NCBI GenBank assembly: GCA_030268105.1
Contig: BSDZ01000013.1
Coordinates: forward strand, 424,501-488,500
DNA: 64,000 nt
Direction of reading: 5' to 3'
Source of the DNA: Volvox africanus
Taxonomy: Eukaryota > Chlorophyta > Chlorophyceae > Chlamydomonadales > Volvocaceae
Of this stretch, positions 48,609 to 60,300 are shown one piece after another. The notes beneath the pieces were generated by a model that was not told the origin of the DNA, did no database searches, and worked only from the letters and a program-made list of their open reading frames with translations. Made by a program: the position numbers and the translations under genes. Position 1 is the first letter of the stretch. Each line of letters opens with the position of its first letter.

Positions 48609-49395
48609 TTATTGGCGAGGCTGCATCTGCATCGTTGATGACACCGCACGCGCATTATTGACAGCATCGGCCATGCTACCCGGCGGGGCGACAAAGGCGG
48701 GGTTTAGGGACGCTGTAAAGAGGCGCACCGCGGACGCCACAGGTTGCAGCGCCATGGACAACCGCATAGCGATCCTGGTTGCAGCCAGCCGTCGAGGCAA
48801 AGAAAGGAAACGCTGCCAGACGCTCCGCAGAGGCAGCAACAGCAGCCGTAAATTCCTGTAGTGCGAGATTGCAAAGTCGAAATGCGCTTTCACACCGGTA
48901 CAGTTTCCTTATGACGCAGGGAATTATGGCCACGCTCAAACGGGTACGGACAAGGCAGTCCCACAAGGCAAGCAAGTCCCGTATGGCCATGCGTGACCTA
49001 GGTCAACTTGACTTTTACCTTCACTGCTACCCGTATTTCCACGCCTCCCCATCCTCCCTGCTCACCATTGGATTGGCCCTGTTGTGGCCGGGTTCCGCCG
49101 CGATGCAATCAGCGCCACCACTGACCGGCTTGCTGCTGCAGCCCGGAGCTGTTCCTCGGTCTCCAGGCAGCGCCCCCGGCTCACTAGTTTCAGTCTGCGC
49201 TCAGCGGGAGAAAATCCCCAAAACGTGCAAAGAGGGCAGGAGAAGATGCCGCATCTGGCAACCGAGTATGTACGAGGACGGTTTCAATTGGGATCAGCAC
49301 GCAGCACGCCAGGGTAGGGCAGTTAGCAGGCCAGTTGCCACTTTCCGCAGGCAGCCGCCTTTGACCGCGGTTTCTGTTGTCGTTTGGTCGCCCAT
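48609..49395 (-). CDS. Possible small three-exon gene (unrecognised)
   Basis: A weak model. ATG at 49393-49395 opens MGDQTTTETAVKGGCLRK and is followed by a GTGGCA donor. A second block near 49055-49190 reads LVSRGRCLETEEQLRAAAAS and ends at a GTGAGC donor. A third block after a pyrimidine-rich acceptor (near 48779) reads LQPVASAVRLFTASLNPAFV and ends at TAA 48609-48611. Phases can be made to close, but the first donor is poor and no family is recognised. The start is only 70 bases from the stop of the RING gene. It could equally be noncoding sequence with chance open frames. Confidence 0.22.
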
Positions 49396-49464
49396 GCCAA
49401 GGGGCTATATAGCAACTAGTGGCATTTAGGTATAGTATGCCGAGTTTCCAATGTTGTCGCGTAT

Positions 49465-50654
49465 CTAACGGATGAATTGCGGGGCGTTACACCTGTTGGG
49501 ATCCAGTTGAAACAGTCTGCAGATGGCCCTTCGGACGGATTCCTCCGCGCCGTCCAGCACGGGCTCGGCTCGAAGCTGCAGGCATGTAATGTTCGATGGG
49601 TAACGTCGGGGGACGGACAAGCACGAAGCGAGGAAGAAGTCAAGAATATTACGGCGCCATCAGGGCTGCTATGACCAAGCCTGAAGGTAAGGGATCATGT
49701 ATGTCAGATATGCAACGTGGTAAAAAAGGATAAACAAAGGAGGCCAAGGGGAACATGTGGGGCAACCGACCAGCAGGGCGGTTCAAAATTGACTCTTCAT
49801 GCTCAAAAGCCGTACGCCCGCGCTTGCGCACAGACCAACGTCCAGCTCGCTCAATCACGTCCGGCTGCGCCTGCACCTCGTAACCGAAACCACCATCAAC
49901 AAACTCGCGAACCGCATCTTCATCACTCCTAACCTTAACCCTAACCCAGATCATCAGCAACATCTGTAAAATACCCCAGATACAATTAGCTTTGGAAGCC
50001 AAATTATTAGCACGACGGCGTACTCCAGATCAGCATTTCTGTAAACCAGGTCATGATTGCTTGTGACGCCCTGCTTAACTGGTTCTCTGCCTAAGCACAG
50101 TAACGGAAACGGGCTTTCGGAAGCATTCTGAATAGTTCCTGGCGGACCGCTGCCGCGCACCTCAAATCGCACTCGTCCAATCTGGAGCAGAAGGGTGTCG
50201 CAGGCCGAGGCAAGCTGCCCAGTTGGTCCATGGGTCGCTGACCCAGATGCCCCAGACGAATTTGCGGCGCCGCTATTCGCCGGAACATCAGGAGCGCTTA
50301 AGGATGGCCCGCATTGAAGCATCGGCTGACGACACATCGGGCAGGTGGGACATCGATGACTTTGTTGTCGCCATACGAGCTCTGCTAGGCACTGCACATG
50401 GTTCAAACAGGGCCTGGTTCGTGGAAGATGGAATATGCATGGTTATCTGGTTTGTGACCCTTAGAGATACCTGTTCGTTGACGAACGAAATGAAATCTAA
50501 AGCTCTCGTGACCGATCAGCGTTCACCTAACGGCTTCCGCACGACAGGCCAAGCTTACCCTCGTGCAGTATTCGTGGCCACAGTCCAGCACTTTGTATCT
50601 TTGCTTTACTGGAATGTGCTCACTGTAACACACGCTGCAAATCCATGTATCCAT
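49465..50654 (-). CDS. Small RING-finger protein, possible E3 ubiquitin ligase
   Basis: Four exons fit with closed phases: 50559-50654, 50161-50391, 49832-49963, 49465-49575; 189 residues. Exons 1 and 2 join to a complete C3HC4 RING at the very N-terminus: MDTWICSVCYSEH gives the first Cys pair, then DCGHEYCTR|C, then HRCPTCPMCRQPM. The splice between YCTR and CLAEL restores the expected C-x2-C spacing, which supports this join. The remainder (RVRFE, then DEDAVREFVDGGFGYEVQAQ, then LDGAEESVRRAICRLFQL) matches no family I recognise. Exons 3 and 4 rest on phase and composition only. Exon 3 begins inside a telomere-like GGGTTAGGGTTAAGG stretch. A RING usually recruits an E2 enzyme; the substrate is unknown. 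Confidence 0.58.
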
Positions 50655-51451
50655 GGTGTGGCCCCAATTTTAAGCCGAGCATTGGACCGAACATAAGGGA
50701 TTTGTTTGCTTTCTTTTCGATTAGAGGTATTGAAGCTTGATGAGAGAGTACGGTAACGAGGTAGGAGATAGTCGTGCCAGAACCGCTGGCTAAACGTGCC
50801 TGGAATCGCACGAGTGTAACGATCAATGATCGTTGTTATAAAACGGTCATAACGGTCAAACGGTCGGGTGGTGAAGACATGTAATTATGCAAAGGGAGCT
50901 CCATGTCGATGAGCTGTCGTAGTTCCGTTAGCGACCTTTCCGCGTTCCCGCAAGCGACAGCCATGTTTACCACAACTGCCAATCCATATTCACAATATCA
51001 TAATTTATGCTAAGCACAGATTCATGCAACATGCATTACAGCTTCGGATACCCGTCTACTTGCATGAGCATCCAACGTGCGAGGAAGACCAGCGGAATCC
51101 TCTGTCCTCATCTCCCCAGATGTAAGTGATGGACGGCAAGCACACAGCGAAAGCAGGGGACATCAATCCAAGCCGAGCCGCGGAGATTTCCTGCCAGGTC
51201 CCACCGCTATTGATTTCCACAGCATTTGGGCTAGGATACCACCACGTTTGTATCCCTATCATGACTACCAGCCTCCAATACCACTCGGGTCTGTTCCTAT
51301 GTCAGAACTCCTACCACGACTATGCCCCATTCCTAACCACCAGTTCCGTCACCCATACCACGACTTACCGCCTACCGTGCAGCATCGTACTCCCATCAAC
51401 CTCTAGACGCCTCTTCTGCACGTCTCTGATCCCCCTTTTTTGTATTCTCGC
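50655..51451. other. Intergenic between the RING gene and CFAP119
   Basis: No supported exon. A minus-strand TGTAA at 51036-51040 suits the CFAP119 3' end. A small hairpin, AACGATCA-A-TGATCGTT, lies near 50819-50835 and is followed by AACGGTCA-type repeats. Confidence 0.5.
51036..51040 (-). terminator. Candidate TGTAA poly(A) signal for CFAP119
   Basis: TGTAA on the minus strand about 410 bases past the CFAP119 stop codon; use inferred from position. Confidence 0.45.
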
Positions 51452-54400
51452 CTAGCTGTCCTTCGCCTCCCTTGCTTCCTTTGCTTCCCTGGCTTCCTTG
51501 GCCTCCTTCCTCTTCGCCCCTCCAGCAGAGGGTGGCTTCTTCGTGGCAATAGCCTCCTCCAACTCCGCAATCTTCACCAACATCTCCTCTTCCTTCGCCT
51601 TGTAATGTGCCGCCAGCGCCTCCTTCTCGGCCTCCAGTCGCACAGCCACCAGCTGCTGGATGGCCTCCTCCAATGTTCCAGGCTTCTGCAGAGGGACAAT
51701 TTGGACACAAAAATAGATTTTAAAGGGTTCGTTAGTTTTTTGTGAGTATGCCACGACATAGTACGTATTGCAAATCGTACATAGAACATGAAGTGGATGG
51801 TGAGCATCGGATGGTGAATTGCACCAGAGAAAGAGACTGCGTTGAACACTGCGTTTGCGGATCCCCGCTTACCCTGGCAAGCTCGGCCCTTCGCGCCTCC
51901 TCCGCCGCCCTCCGGGCCTCCTCCTCAGTCCGTCGGGCCTCCTCGGCTAGCCGAGCGGCCTCAGCCTCCTCCGCGGCCTGCGACCGTACACCCGTACATG
52001 GTGCAAGAAAATAGCATCATGGTGTATAAGAATGATTGGGAAGGCAATGAAACCGACAGACGAAAAGAGAGAAACAGGCCGGAGGAAGGAGGAGGTAAGG
52101 AATCCCGTCACACGCTCATGTCACAAACTCACGCCTAGCGAAAACATCATCCACAGCAGCGGCTGCAATAAGAGCAGGTTATGGAGCTCGTGCCGCCATC
52201 TGATGCAGGTTTGCATGCCTACCCCAAAACACATACACACACTCTCTCCAAAACACATACACACACCTTCTTCGCTCGTTCCGCATCCAGCCGCTGCTTC
52301 TCGTGCATGGCGTCCCACTCCGTCTGGCTCATAGCCGCCTCGAAGGACGGCACTCGCGCTGTCTCCACCTGCCATGTGAATCCGCCGCAGCGCAAGGAAT
52401 ATGGTCAGTGAGCCGTGGGCTACCGAGTAAGTCCCTGGCGCCGCTGTGCCTCAAGCCTCTCCCAACACGAGTGTCCGCTGCCCAGCCCCCTTACCATCCC
52501 CATTGCACTTTCAAGGTCTCTCTATATTGCCAAACCGGGGACAAGGAAGCGGAGGGAAGCGGAAGGGAGGGTTTTCGCCAACCCGTACGGGTACAGTTCA
52601 CTCTTCCCCCCCACACACACAGTTCACACCCCCCCGCCCGCCAAAGGACCCATAAGGCCCCAATGTGGCCCCTTTTTGGTCATTGTAAGCCCTTCATAAG
52701 CCGCTATGAGGCTTCATAAGGGCGCTGAACGGCCACATTTACTCACCAGCAGCTCCGCCGTGTACTGGATATGGGCCTGCTCGGTGGAGAAGACGTGCTG
52801 ATAAAGGCGGTAGTGTCGCAACAAGCCCCGAGCCATGAAGCTGCCAACGGCCGCCACCTGCAAGGTTATAGGCAGAGGGGCAGTGGGTGCAGGAGTGCAG
52901 GCAGAGGCGGAGGGGTGGTCAGGGATTAGAGGAACGGCAAGCCAAAGGGAGTGAGCGCTTTCGGGAAGGCGCAGGCGGAGGCGTGAGCGGCATGGAGGTC
53001 GCCCCGCACCCGTTGGTCGGGTACCCTAAAGCCGCCAGCCTCCATCCGCTCCTAAAGGACTGCATTTGACGTTACTGTTAGCCGCCCCTACCTGGTCGGG
53101 GCTGAAGAAGGGCGTTTCTGTGCCGGGCCGGGGGCGCACTAACTGCAACATCAGGCCCTTGAAGCAGGCCTCGCATTCCTCATATGGCGCGCCCCCTGCA
53201 CACATGGTATACGCATGGTATATAACATTGGGCGGTATTGCGGATTGCGGCTTATGGTGATATTATGGATGAGGGGGTTTTAGACGCCTCTCAGCTGTCA
53301 TGCGTGCAGTTGTGCGAGCTAAGGGATATCAGCCTTACATATCCATGTCCCAGACGTGTCCTCGTAGGGGGGGGCACGCCGGCTCCCACACGGGACCCCA
53401 GTCCTAAAGGCATGCATAGAATTGGACACGCAACCTTGACAGCGACACATACCCTGTCCCACCCCTCTTCCTCCTCCCCAGCACACGTCCCAGCACACGC
53501 CCCAGCACACGCCCATGCCGACCCCATTTTCCATACACATCACATGCATGCCGTACCTATACAGGTTTGCAATGTACGATGCGCCACGTTATACCAGCTG
53601 GCTGTACGTGTAGGACCGAAGCCCTGCTTGTGCGCGAAGCTGCGGTGGGAATTTGAGTTTTTGTGGTTTCGGAACATAGCGCACGTCAGGGATACGCACC
53701 AGGTTGAAAGGCCTCATTGGGACGAATACACTTCAGGGTTTCGGAGTGGGGGCAAAGCATGGTACGTCAGTAGCCATGTGTGGGGTTTCAGGTGCAGAAT
53801 GTAAGAGACCATGTCTTAGAACATCAGCTTCACGCGCGTTTCAAAATGAATCCGATTTGGTTATAGAGGTTAAATGTAGGAGTATAATGATCCCCATGCA
53901 AACCCATCCTTCCCTTATCCGAAATACTACGATCATGAACTTATGGATAGTAACATGCATAGATTACAGAAGTCGTGAGGGCTACATTAATATCGCTTAC
54001 GATCTGTGTAAGTAGAGCTGGTAGGATTCCCTGCCGCTCACTCCGTTTGGTTTTGCTTTTTCCCTAATACCCCGGGGAGGTTTTATGGAGAGGGAATGCT
54101 GCAAGTCGCTGTCTCATCATGAGGAAAACGGGGTGCTATCGTGTTCTTCCCGGTTGGGCTCCGATACTTACTCAATGGCATAGCTAGCGTAATCAAGCAG
54201 GATTGCTTCCCGCGCGTCAAAGCGATAGTTGTCAAGCTTCAGGACAGATGCTAGGTGCCTGAGGGGTATAGGTTATGGAGGTGAAGTAGAAGTAAGGAAG
54301 TCGGATGCGTAGCGAGAGCAGCAGGTCCGCCCAAACACGTAACCCAGCTTTGCCGGGTTATCGCGCGGGTAACGAAGGACGTCCCTTACGCGATAGCAGC

Positions 54401-54514
54401 ACGCTGCCTATTTCTGCTTGCTCACCCTGCTGCTGCATCCGGATCTTTCAAAAGACCCAAGTATTCTTGGAGCTGTTCTTGTGTAAAGTGTACCCAGAGG
54501 TCTTGCTCGGTCAT
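51452..54514 (-). CDS. CFAP119: Cilia- and flagella-associated protein 119 (CCDC189 family)
   Basis: A ciliary protein of the CFAP119/CCDC189 family, named from flagellar proteomes; its molecular role is poorly known. Eight exons: 54426-54514, 54172-54258, 53557-53639, 53092-53195, 52747-52857, 52267-52368, 51873-51977, 51452-51685; 304 residues. The globular N-terminal part has the family pattern: LDNYRFDAREAILLDYASYA, FAHKQGFGPTRTASW, PYEECEACFKGLMLQLVRP, TPFFSPDQ, then GLLRHYRLYQHVFSTEQ. The last third (~175-304) is a long charged coiled coil (AAEEAEAARLAEEARR) ending in Lys/Glu/Ala repeats KEAREAKEAREAKDS. The start is the first ATG in frame with MTEQDLWVHF. The family call rests on remembered pattern similarity, so the coiled coil could mislead; the N-terminal match is the real support. 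Confidence 0.75.
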
Positions 54515-55031
54515 CTTCGATGTCGCCGTCAACGCTACACAAGCTCCAATTTTTTCTATCAATAACCTATTGTTCCTGTCTTTAAGCTTAGAATAAATAA
54601 CGCAATACCGAGCTCTGGTCGCTGTTTGGAGAAGAGTAGAGCCGAACACCCCAAGCAAGGAAAACTACAGAAGAACGTTTTTCTACAGACCAAAGTGATC
54701 TCGCCTCCGTTAGGATGCTGTTAACTGGGTTCGCTTAACAGAATAACGCACGTCCTTGTAAGTTTTCAATAGCATGGTTTGCTAGTGTTGTTACATCAAA
54801 ATTAGGCTCTGAACCTGCCAAATGTGTGTATACTTAAAATATTGGGGCTCAGGGTCCCGAAAATTACATCGGAACTTGCGTGTTGAACGACAGCTATGAC
54901 TACTTCATCGAAGAATTGCAGAGAAAGCCTTATATATTCAAAATAACCTTTAATTGAAATAATTTACTTGTTGAGAGTGTTTACCCCTCAAGACCATGAC
55001 GGTCTGACAAATGGTCATCATGCCTAGTGGT
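54515..55031. other. Intergenic: CFAP119 promoter and 3' flank of the small gene at 55032
   Basis: No exon seen. A minus-strand TGTAA at 54864-54868 could end the transcript of the neighbouring small gene. Confidence 0.5.
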
Positions 55032-55368
55032 TCAGGTACTGTTACAAGACCGTCCTTTATTAATCTCAGCGAAAGCATGATGCATTGGACCTTCTAAAAC
55101 CAATTGAGCATGTGCTAACCAAAGCTTTCGTCCGCCATTGCCTCTGTCCGCCATCGTTCGTAAATATGGTTGGCGCCAACGCTCATTCCAGTATGCATTG
55201 ACAAACGATTTCAACTCTGCTCTCAGCCTGAAATGACAGTCGAATGTAAGCACGCTTATAATCGAGCCCAAGGTGGGATCATGTACTTAGTTCGCATCTT
55301 TTACTGTTGTGGTCTAGCTTTCCTAACTACATGGAAAGTCGAGACGCGCTCACAGCTGGTTTAGACAT
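55032..55368 (-). CDS. Small basic 77-residue protein (unrecognised)
   Basis: Two exons, 55331-55368 and 55032-55227, with donor CCAT|GTAGTT and a strong acceptor (CTGTCATTTCAG). Phases close and the stop is TGA. The protein starts MSKPAVSASRLSM and continues LRAELKSFVNAYWNERWRQ, with LWLAHAQLVLEGPMHHAFAE near the end. It is rich in Arg, Trp and Tyr, and its N-terminus could be a short mitochondrial presequence. Composition is protein-like and the only in-frame ATG gives a complete product. No family is recognised, so a function is not proposed. It lies in tandem upstream of CFAP119. Confidence 0.45.
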
Positions 55369-57312
55369 AAATGGCTAGGGGCTTGGATTATAATCGATCA
55401 ATTGAGATCTGTGTTGAGTGCATACCGGGGTTAGCAGAGGGGACCATAGGATAGCAGAAGGTAGCTGGCAAGGAAGTTATCAGTTACAAGGCATAGCTTG
55501 CTGCCAAGGTACGAATGAAAAAGTCGTATTTGTTATGCCTAACCATACAACAAACCTTGCACCAGCTTTGTTCATACTAGCTGAAATAACCCTCCGTGTT
55601 CCGCCCTAAACACACATTCACAGACGTAGACAGTCAGGCAATCTCTCACTCTCTCGATTCTACTGCTGTTCTGGGAACTGTACGGCGCGCACATGCACAA
55701 AAGCGCGACATTATCGTTGCGAACATACTAACTAAAAACGCCCATGTCGGGAAAGACACAATTACAGAGATACTGATTTTCCTATGAAAACACACGGAAC
55801 AGGAGGATTTAGTCGTACATACGTACGGCCACTGAGTATTCACCTGCCCTGCCTGGAAGCAAGGGGAATCGTTACCAGCACGGTATTATTCGAACCAATA
55901 CGCCTATAATAGGAAGAAGCAAAGAGTAAAGGTAAATGTAGAGTAAAGAGAACCGCATTACTTGCTCCATGTATGGTTTTCTTTGCCGCACAAGCTCTTA
56001 AGCTTCAGAGAGCACCTTAAACGGCCAAGGGCCAGCGCCAGCCGTGGCGATGGTTAGCTCAACAGCCAACCAACTTTTCTGTTATCCAAACTACCTAATG
56101 CTGAACACAACGCCGACTCGTCCTAAGTGTCTGAACAGCAGCGCTCAAATGGTACGATGCGCTCCATAAGCCCCTCCTAAGCCCCAACTCACTTAAGGCC
56201 AATCGTTACTATTCATCTGGGAGAAAGACGGACCGTGCGTATTCGTGCGCGGAAACGTCAAGGAAGAGCGTACGTACGTACGTAAAGACACAAAATGCGA
56301 AATAATTAGTCAGCTACATGCACTGAAGGTAAAGAGAGCGCGCTGTTTAGATAAACAGACAGACAGATGCAAACGCGTACAGACACATAAAAACTATGAA
56401 GACTCGTATTGTGGATAACACATAATCTGGCACTGGAGCATTTTTTTCTCTTGGAGCATAACGATTCCAGCAGAAAGAGTAGTACGAACATGCATAGGCA
56501 AGTTGTGCATAGGCATCTTGTCGTACACTCCGTACCACCATTCCACCTACGCGACGAGGTACATCCGGTATGAAACGATATATGACGCCAGGCCCCGTCA
56601 ACCTCTGATTTTGATCAGCGAGATTTTTGTCGACGGTCCCAACTGGCTGGAATGGGACGCCCAACAATAACTACGCTCGGGCTAAAACGAATCTCTTAAG
56701 TCAAACAGCAATTAATTCGGTTCAATTTGCAATAACGTTAACGGCAACTCTACCATAACTTCCAGCCCCGGGCGCTTTGGTGAAAGACGTAATCGCGATA
56801 CGAGTGCACTCCCGATTCATCCGGAACTGCTCAAAAGATGTTCCCATGTGATATGATATGTAAGCAACTTGGTAGATAGGGAAAGTCGCTCGGAATAAAA
56901 GATCGATCTGACATGTACGACATCGCGACAAAATGGGCGAGGATGCATGTTTTCGTGGGCGCGCCTTATAAAACTGCAGCGGTCGCTTCCGTTAGTAGCA
57001 TTGAACCTGTAAGAAAATGACAACACTGATTACCAAACTAATCTCCCAAACAGCCCGCGCAAAAGCCGCAAAGCTGTTGCGAACCTGCTCGGATACAGGC
57101 TCCGAAAACCGCGCAAAAAGATCCGCTTCTAATGGTAACATCGAATCGCACTATGCAGCCAGCAGCCGACACCTGATTTACGCTAATCCTCGTACATCCT
57201 AATTTTTATAATAACTTTAAAACGAGATGTGTAACCTACCGCTATTTCTGCTGTCATGAGGGCGCCGTACGAGTCAGAAGTTAAATTGTCAGGCAACTTA
57301 CGTCAACGCCCA
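55369..57312. other. Intergenic region upstream of the 77-residue gene and downstream of the RRM gene
   Basis: No supported exon over about 1.9 kb. Open frames at 56347-56667 (minus), 56722-56931 (minus) and 57017-57202 (plus) lack family resemblance. A (TACG)n run lies at 56270-56284. Confidence 0.45.
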
Positions 57313-60300
57313 TTAATGGCTCGGCTGCTGTGTGAGCATTATGGCCGAAAGCAGGGCGTTCATGTTCATGTCTGGTCGGCCTGCAAATGGATCGGCCGTT
57401 GCCGCTGCGGCCGTGATGCCTGGCGGAGGCGGCGGCGCCATCATTGCCGCCGCCGCCAAGCTATCGAAGATAGCTTGCTCAGCGGCCAGTGACGCCGGGC
57501 CGCCGCCGACGACCGCCGAGGTGGCAGCGGCAGGCAAACCCTGGCACCATAACATTTGCGCCGCAGCCACGGCGTCAGCGGCAGAATCACGTGGGCTGCA
57601 GAAACCTGCGGTATCAAGGAGGCTCCCGGCGGACGGGGCAGACGGACCGGCCGTGGCGCCGTAAGGTGCAAGACCCGTCACTGCCGCTGCTTGTGGAAAA
57701 AACTCCGGGCCAGCGGCCAAGCCGCTGGCCCAGGCCGCCGCAGGTGAGCCCACTACAGCAGCGGAGCCGTCAGCGGTTGCAGGGTTTCGGAGCCCGAGGG
57801 CCTGCAACAAATTTGCCTGGGGCCCAGAAGTGAAGGCATTGAGGCACGCAGGGTTGTTGGCGGCGATGGCTTGCGCAAGGAAATTATTGGCAAAGTCGTT
57901 GAGAGCACCGGCGGGTGCGGAGCCGCCGCCAGCGCCATTGCGCATCGCCGATGGAGCCGCACACCAGCTGGGGCCCAAATCTGGATGTTGCGCGTGGGCG
58001 TTGTTGAGGGAGTCCAGTCGTCCGCTGGTGCCATTCGGAGGGGGAAGGGGGCCATGATTAAAGCCGCCACCGACGGCGGCTGCGGCCGCAGCCGCAGCAG
58101 AGAAGGTGGTGGCGGTGGCGGTGCCGGGCTGTAACAGAAGCAGCCATGGAAGTAACCCGGCGGTAGTCGCGTCCGCAGCGGTGTTCCAGGGTTGGCGGGC
58201 AAGCAGCGCGCTGGACGGAGCAAAAAGAGCGAGAACAGCAGCAGCAGCAGCAACAACAAGAAAAACAACAAGGACAACAATATCTTGATTCTTCTTGCCG
58301 CACAATATTTAAGAACACTAGTGGTGAAAAAATTAACACAAAGAATTATATTACGGATCTTCTTCCAGGATTATTTAATTATTATCTTTTGTTGTTTTCA
58401 TATAAAAGCTTGTTCTGAAATGTTTAAACCGGTACCAGTGCCAGAATATCTAAAGAAAATAAAGAAAAACTAATAACTTATTTAAAGAGGGACGTACTCT
58501 CCTCACATAAGCAAACATAACATCACTGTTCCTCTCTCACAGATCACTCGCGAGCCGTTGTGTCGTTCCTCTCACCGCCTCCACATAACCTGAAGACAGG
58601 TGGCCTTACGACATGGACCCTTTTGGTGACTGTCTGGATTGGGCCTTATGATCTCCACCCTGATATTCTCATCTTAACATTGTGTGATGCTAACCTGTCA
58701 GTGGGAAGTCGCTTGTACCTCAGCAGCAGGGGATTGGTGCCAGTCAAGGTGGCAACGGGGCGACCCCCCAGCGTCACCTTGGCAGCCTCTGCACTCTTTA
58801 CTTGAAAAGTCGGGGAGGGGGCGAGGAACGGGTGAGAGAGATAGGGGGGAGGAAGAGGGAAAGAGAGAGGGAGAGAGAAAAAGAATGAGGGGGAGAAGGT
58901 TTAGGACAATTGCATGCGGATCAGATTTCGACCAATATTGTGGACACATACATGGTGAAATCGGATTCAACCAAATCGGATCGAACTTTTCCATCAACAT
59001 ATATTTGATTCGTTCAGAGGGAGGAATCCAAGGGTGTAGGTGTAGAATTTACGACAAAACGTTTTCCGTACCTGGGGTGACTTGAAGTTCACAAAGGCGT
59101 AGTTCTTGGCTGGAAAAATCCGTACAGACTCGACCGGGCCAAAGCGCCTATGCGTGTGTTTGCGTTTGTGTGTGTTTTGGGCGACAAATATAGAAGAACA
59201 GGGGAGAGGGAGCACCGAGTAAGAATTTGGGCTTTAAGAGAGCCATCTGACAACCACCTTCACTTTACTCCTTGCTCCTGTGCTGTGCTCCTGTGCTGTG
59301 TGTACACACACAGCTTTAGCTGCTGGGAAATAGGGCACCGCGGGACTGCCACCTCCCGTCGCCGGGGAGAAGCTACGGAAGCGCAAATTTGGAAAATCTC
59401 TTTCCCGTTTGAATGGCATGAGTGAGTGAGTATGCTATGTATGCTATGTATGCTATGTGAGTATGCTATGTATACAACAAACTATTTAGATATACATAGT
59501 GGCTTCAGCCTTACGGCACTCACGAGAACACGGCCTCCAAATCTTGTTGCTTGGCGCTAGACAAGACGTTGCCAAGCCACAAGTGCCGGCAAGGCTCCAT
59601 ATCATACGATGACGATCCAAGACCGGATCCAGATCCATTTGCCATGGAAACTGATATCTGCGTGGGCGGCTGCGCCGCGGACGCGGTAGCGTGGCCACTG
59701 CCCCCACCACTGGACCCCCGCCGCTCAGCCGCTCCGGCAACACCGCCGCCAGGAGCGGCGGCGGCAGCGGTGTTTGGCTCATTACTGACCCTGCCACCCG
59801 TCGCCGGCGGCGGCGGCGACCCGGCCTTGCCGGCAGACCGCACATTACCGCCGCTGCTGCCGCCGCCACCGCCGTTGGCCGTGGCGGTTGTAGAGGGCTG
59901 GTTTTGGCAATTGGGCTGAGATCCTGCAGTAGCAGAGCGTTGGTCCGCTGATGCCACCAGTTGCTGCTGGTGCTGCTGTTGTTGGCTTGAGGAGGATTGT
60001 TGGCAGGCCAGGGGGCGGCGGTGCTGGAAGCGAATCTCCAAAGCACGTGAGCCGGACAAGGGATGAAGGGTTTGGCCGCGAAGAGCAGCCCGGGCCGCGA
60101 CTGCATGCTGAGAGTGAGAGCGAGATTCCCCGCGGGTGAGTAAATATCAATAAGATTATTGTGTGATGCCGAAGGGAAAATTCCAGGGAGGAGGGAAAAA
60201 GGGAGAGGATAGGCACAGGTCATGGAAGTACAGTAAGGCCATGGAAGGTGAGGTCATTGCTAAACACAAAACTCGTAAGTGCAGCGGCATTGCGGCAGCA

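Noticed and set aside
49930..49948. Telomere repeats considered as a chromosome end
   Set aside because: Only two to three degenerate units, with genes continuing on both sides.
57332..58134. Plus-strand Ala-rich frames opposite the RRM gene tail
   Set aside because: Mirror images of the Ala/Gly-rich last exon of the RRM gene; the minus-strand frame is phased with upstream RRM exons.
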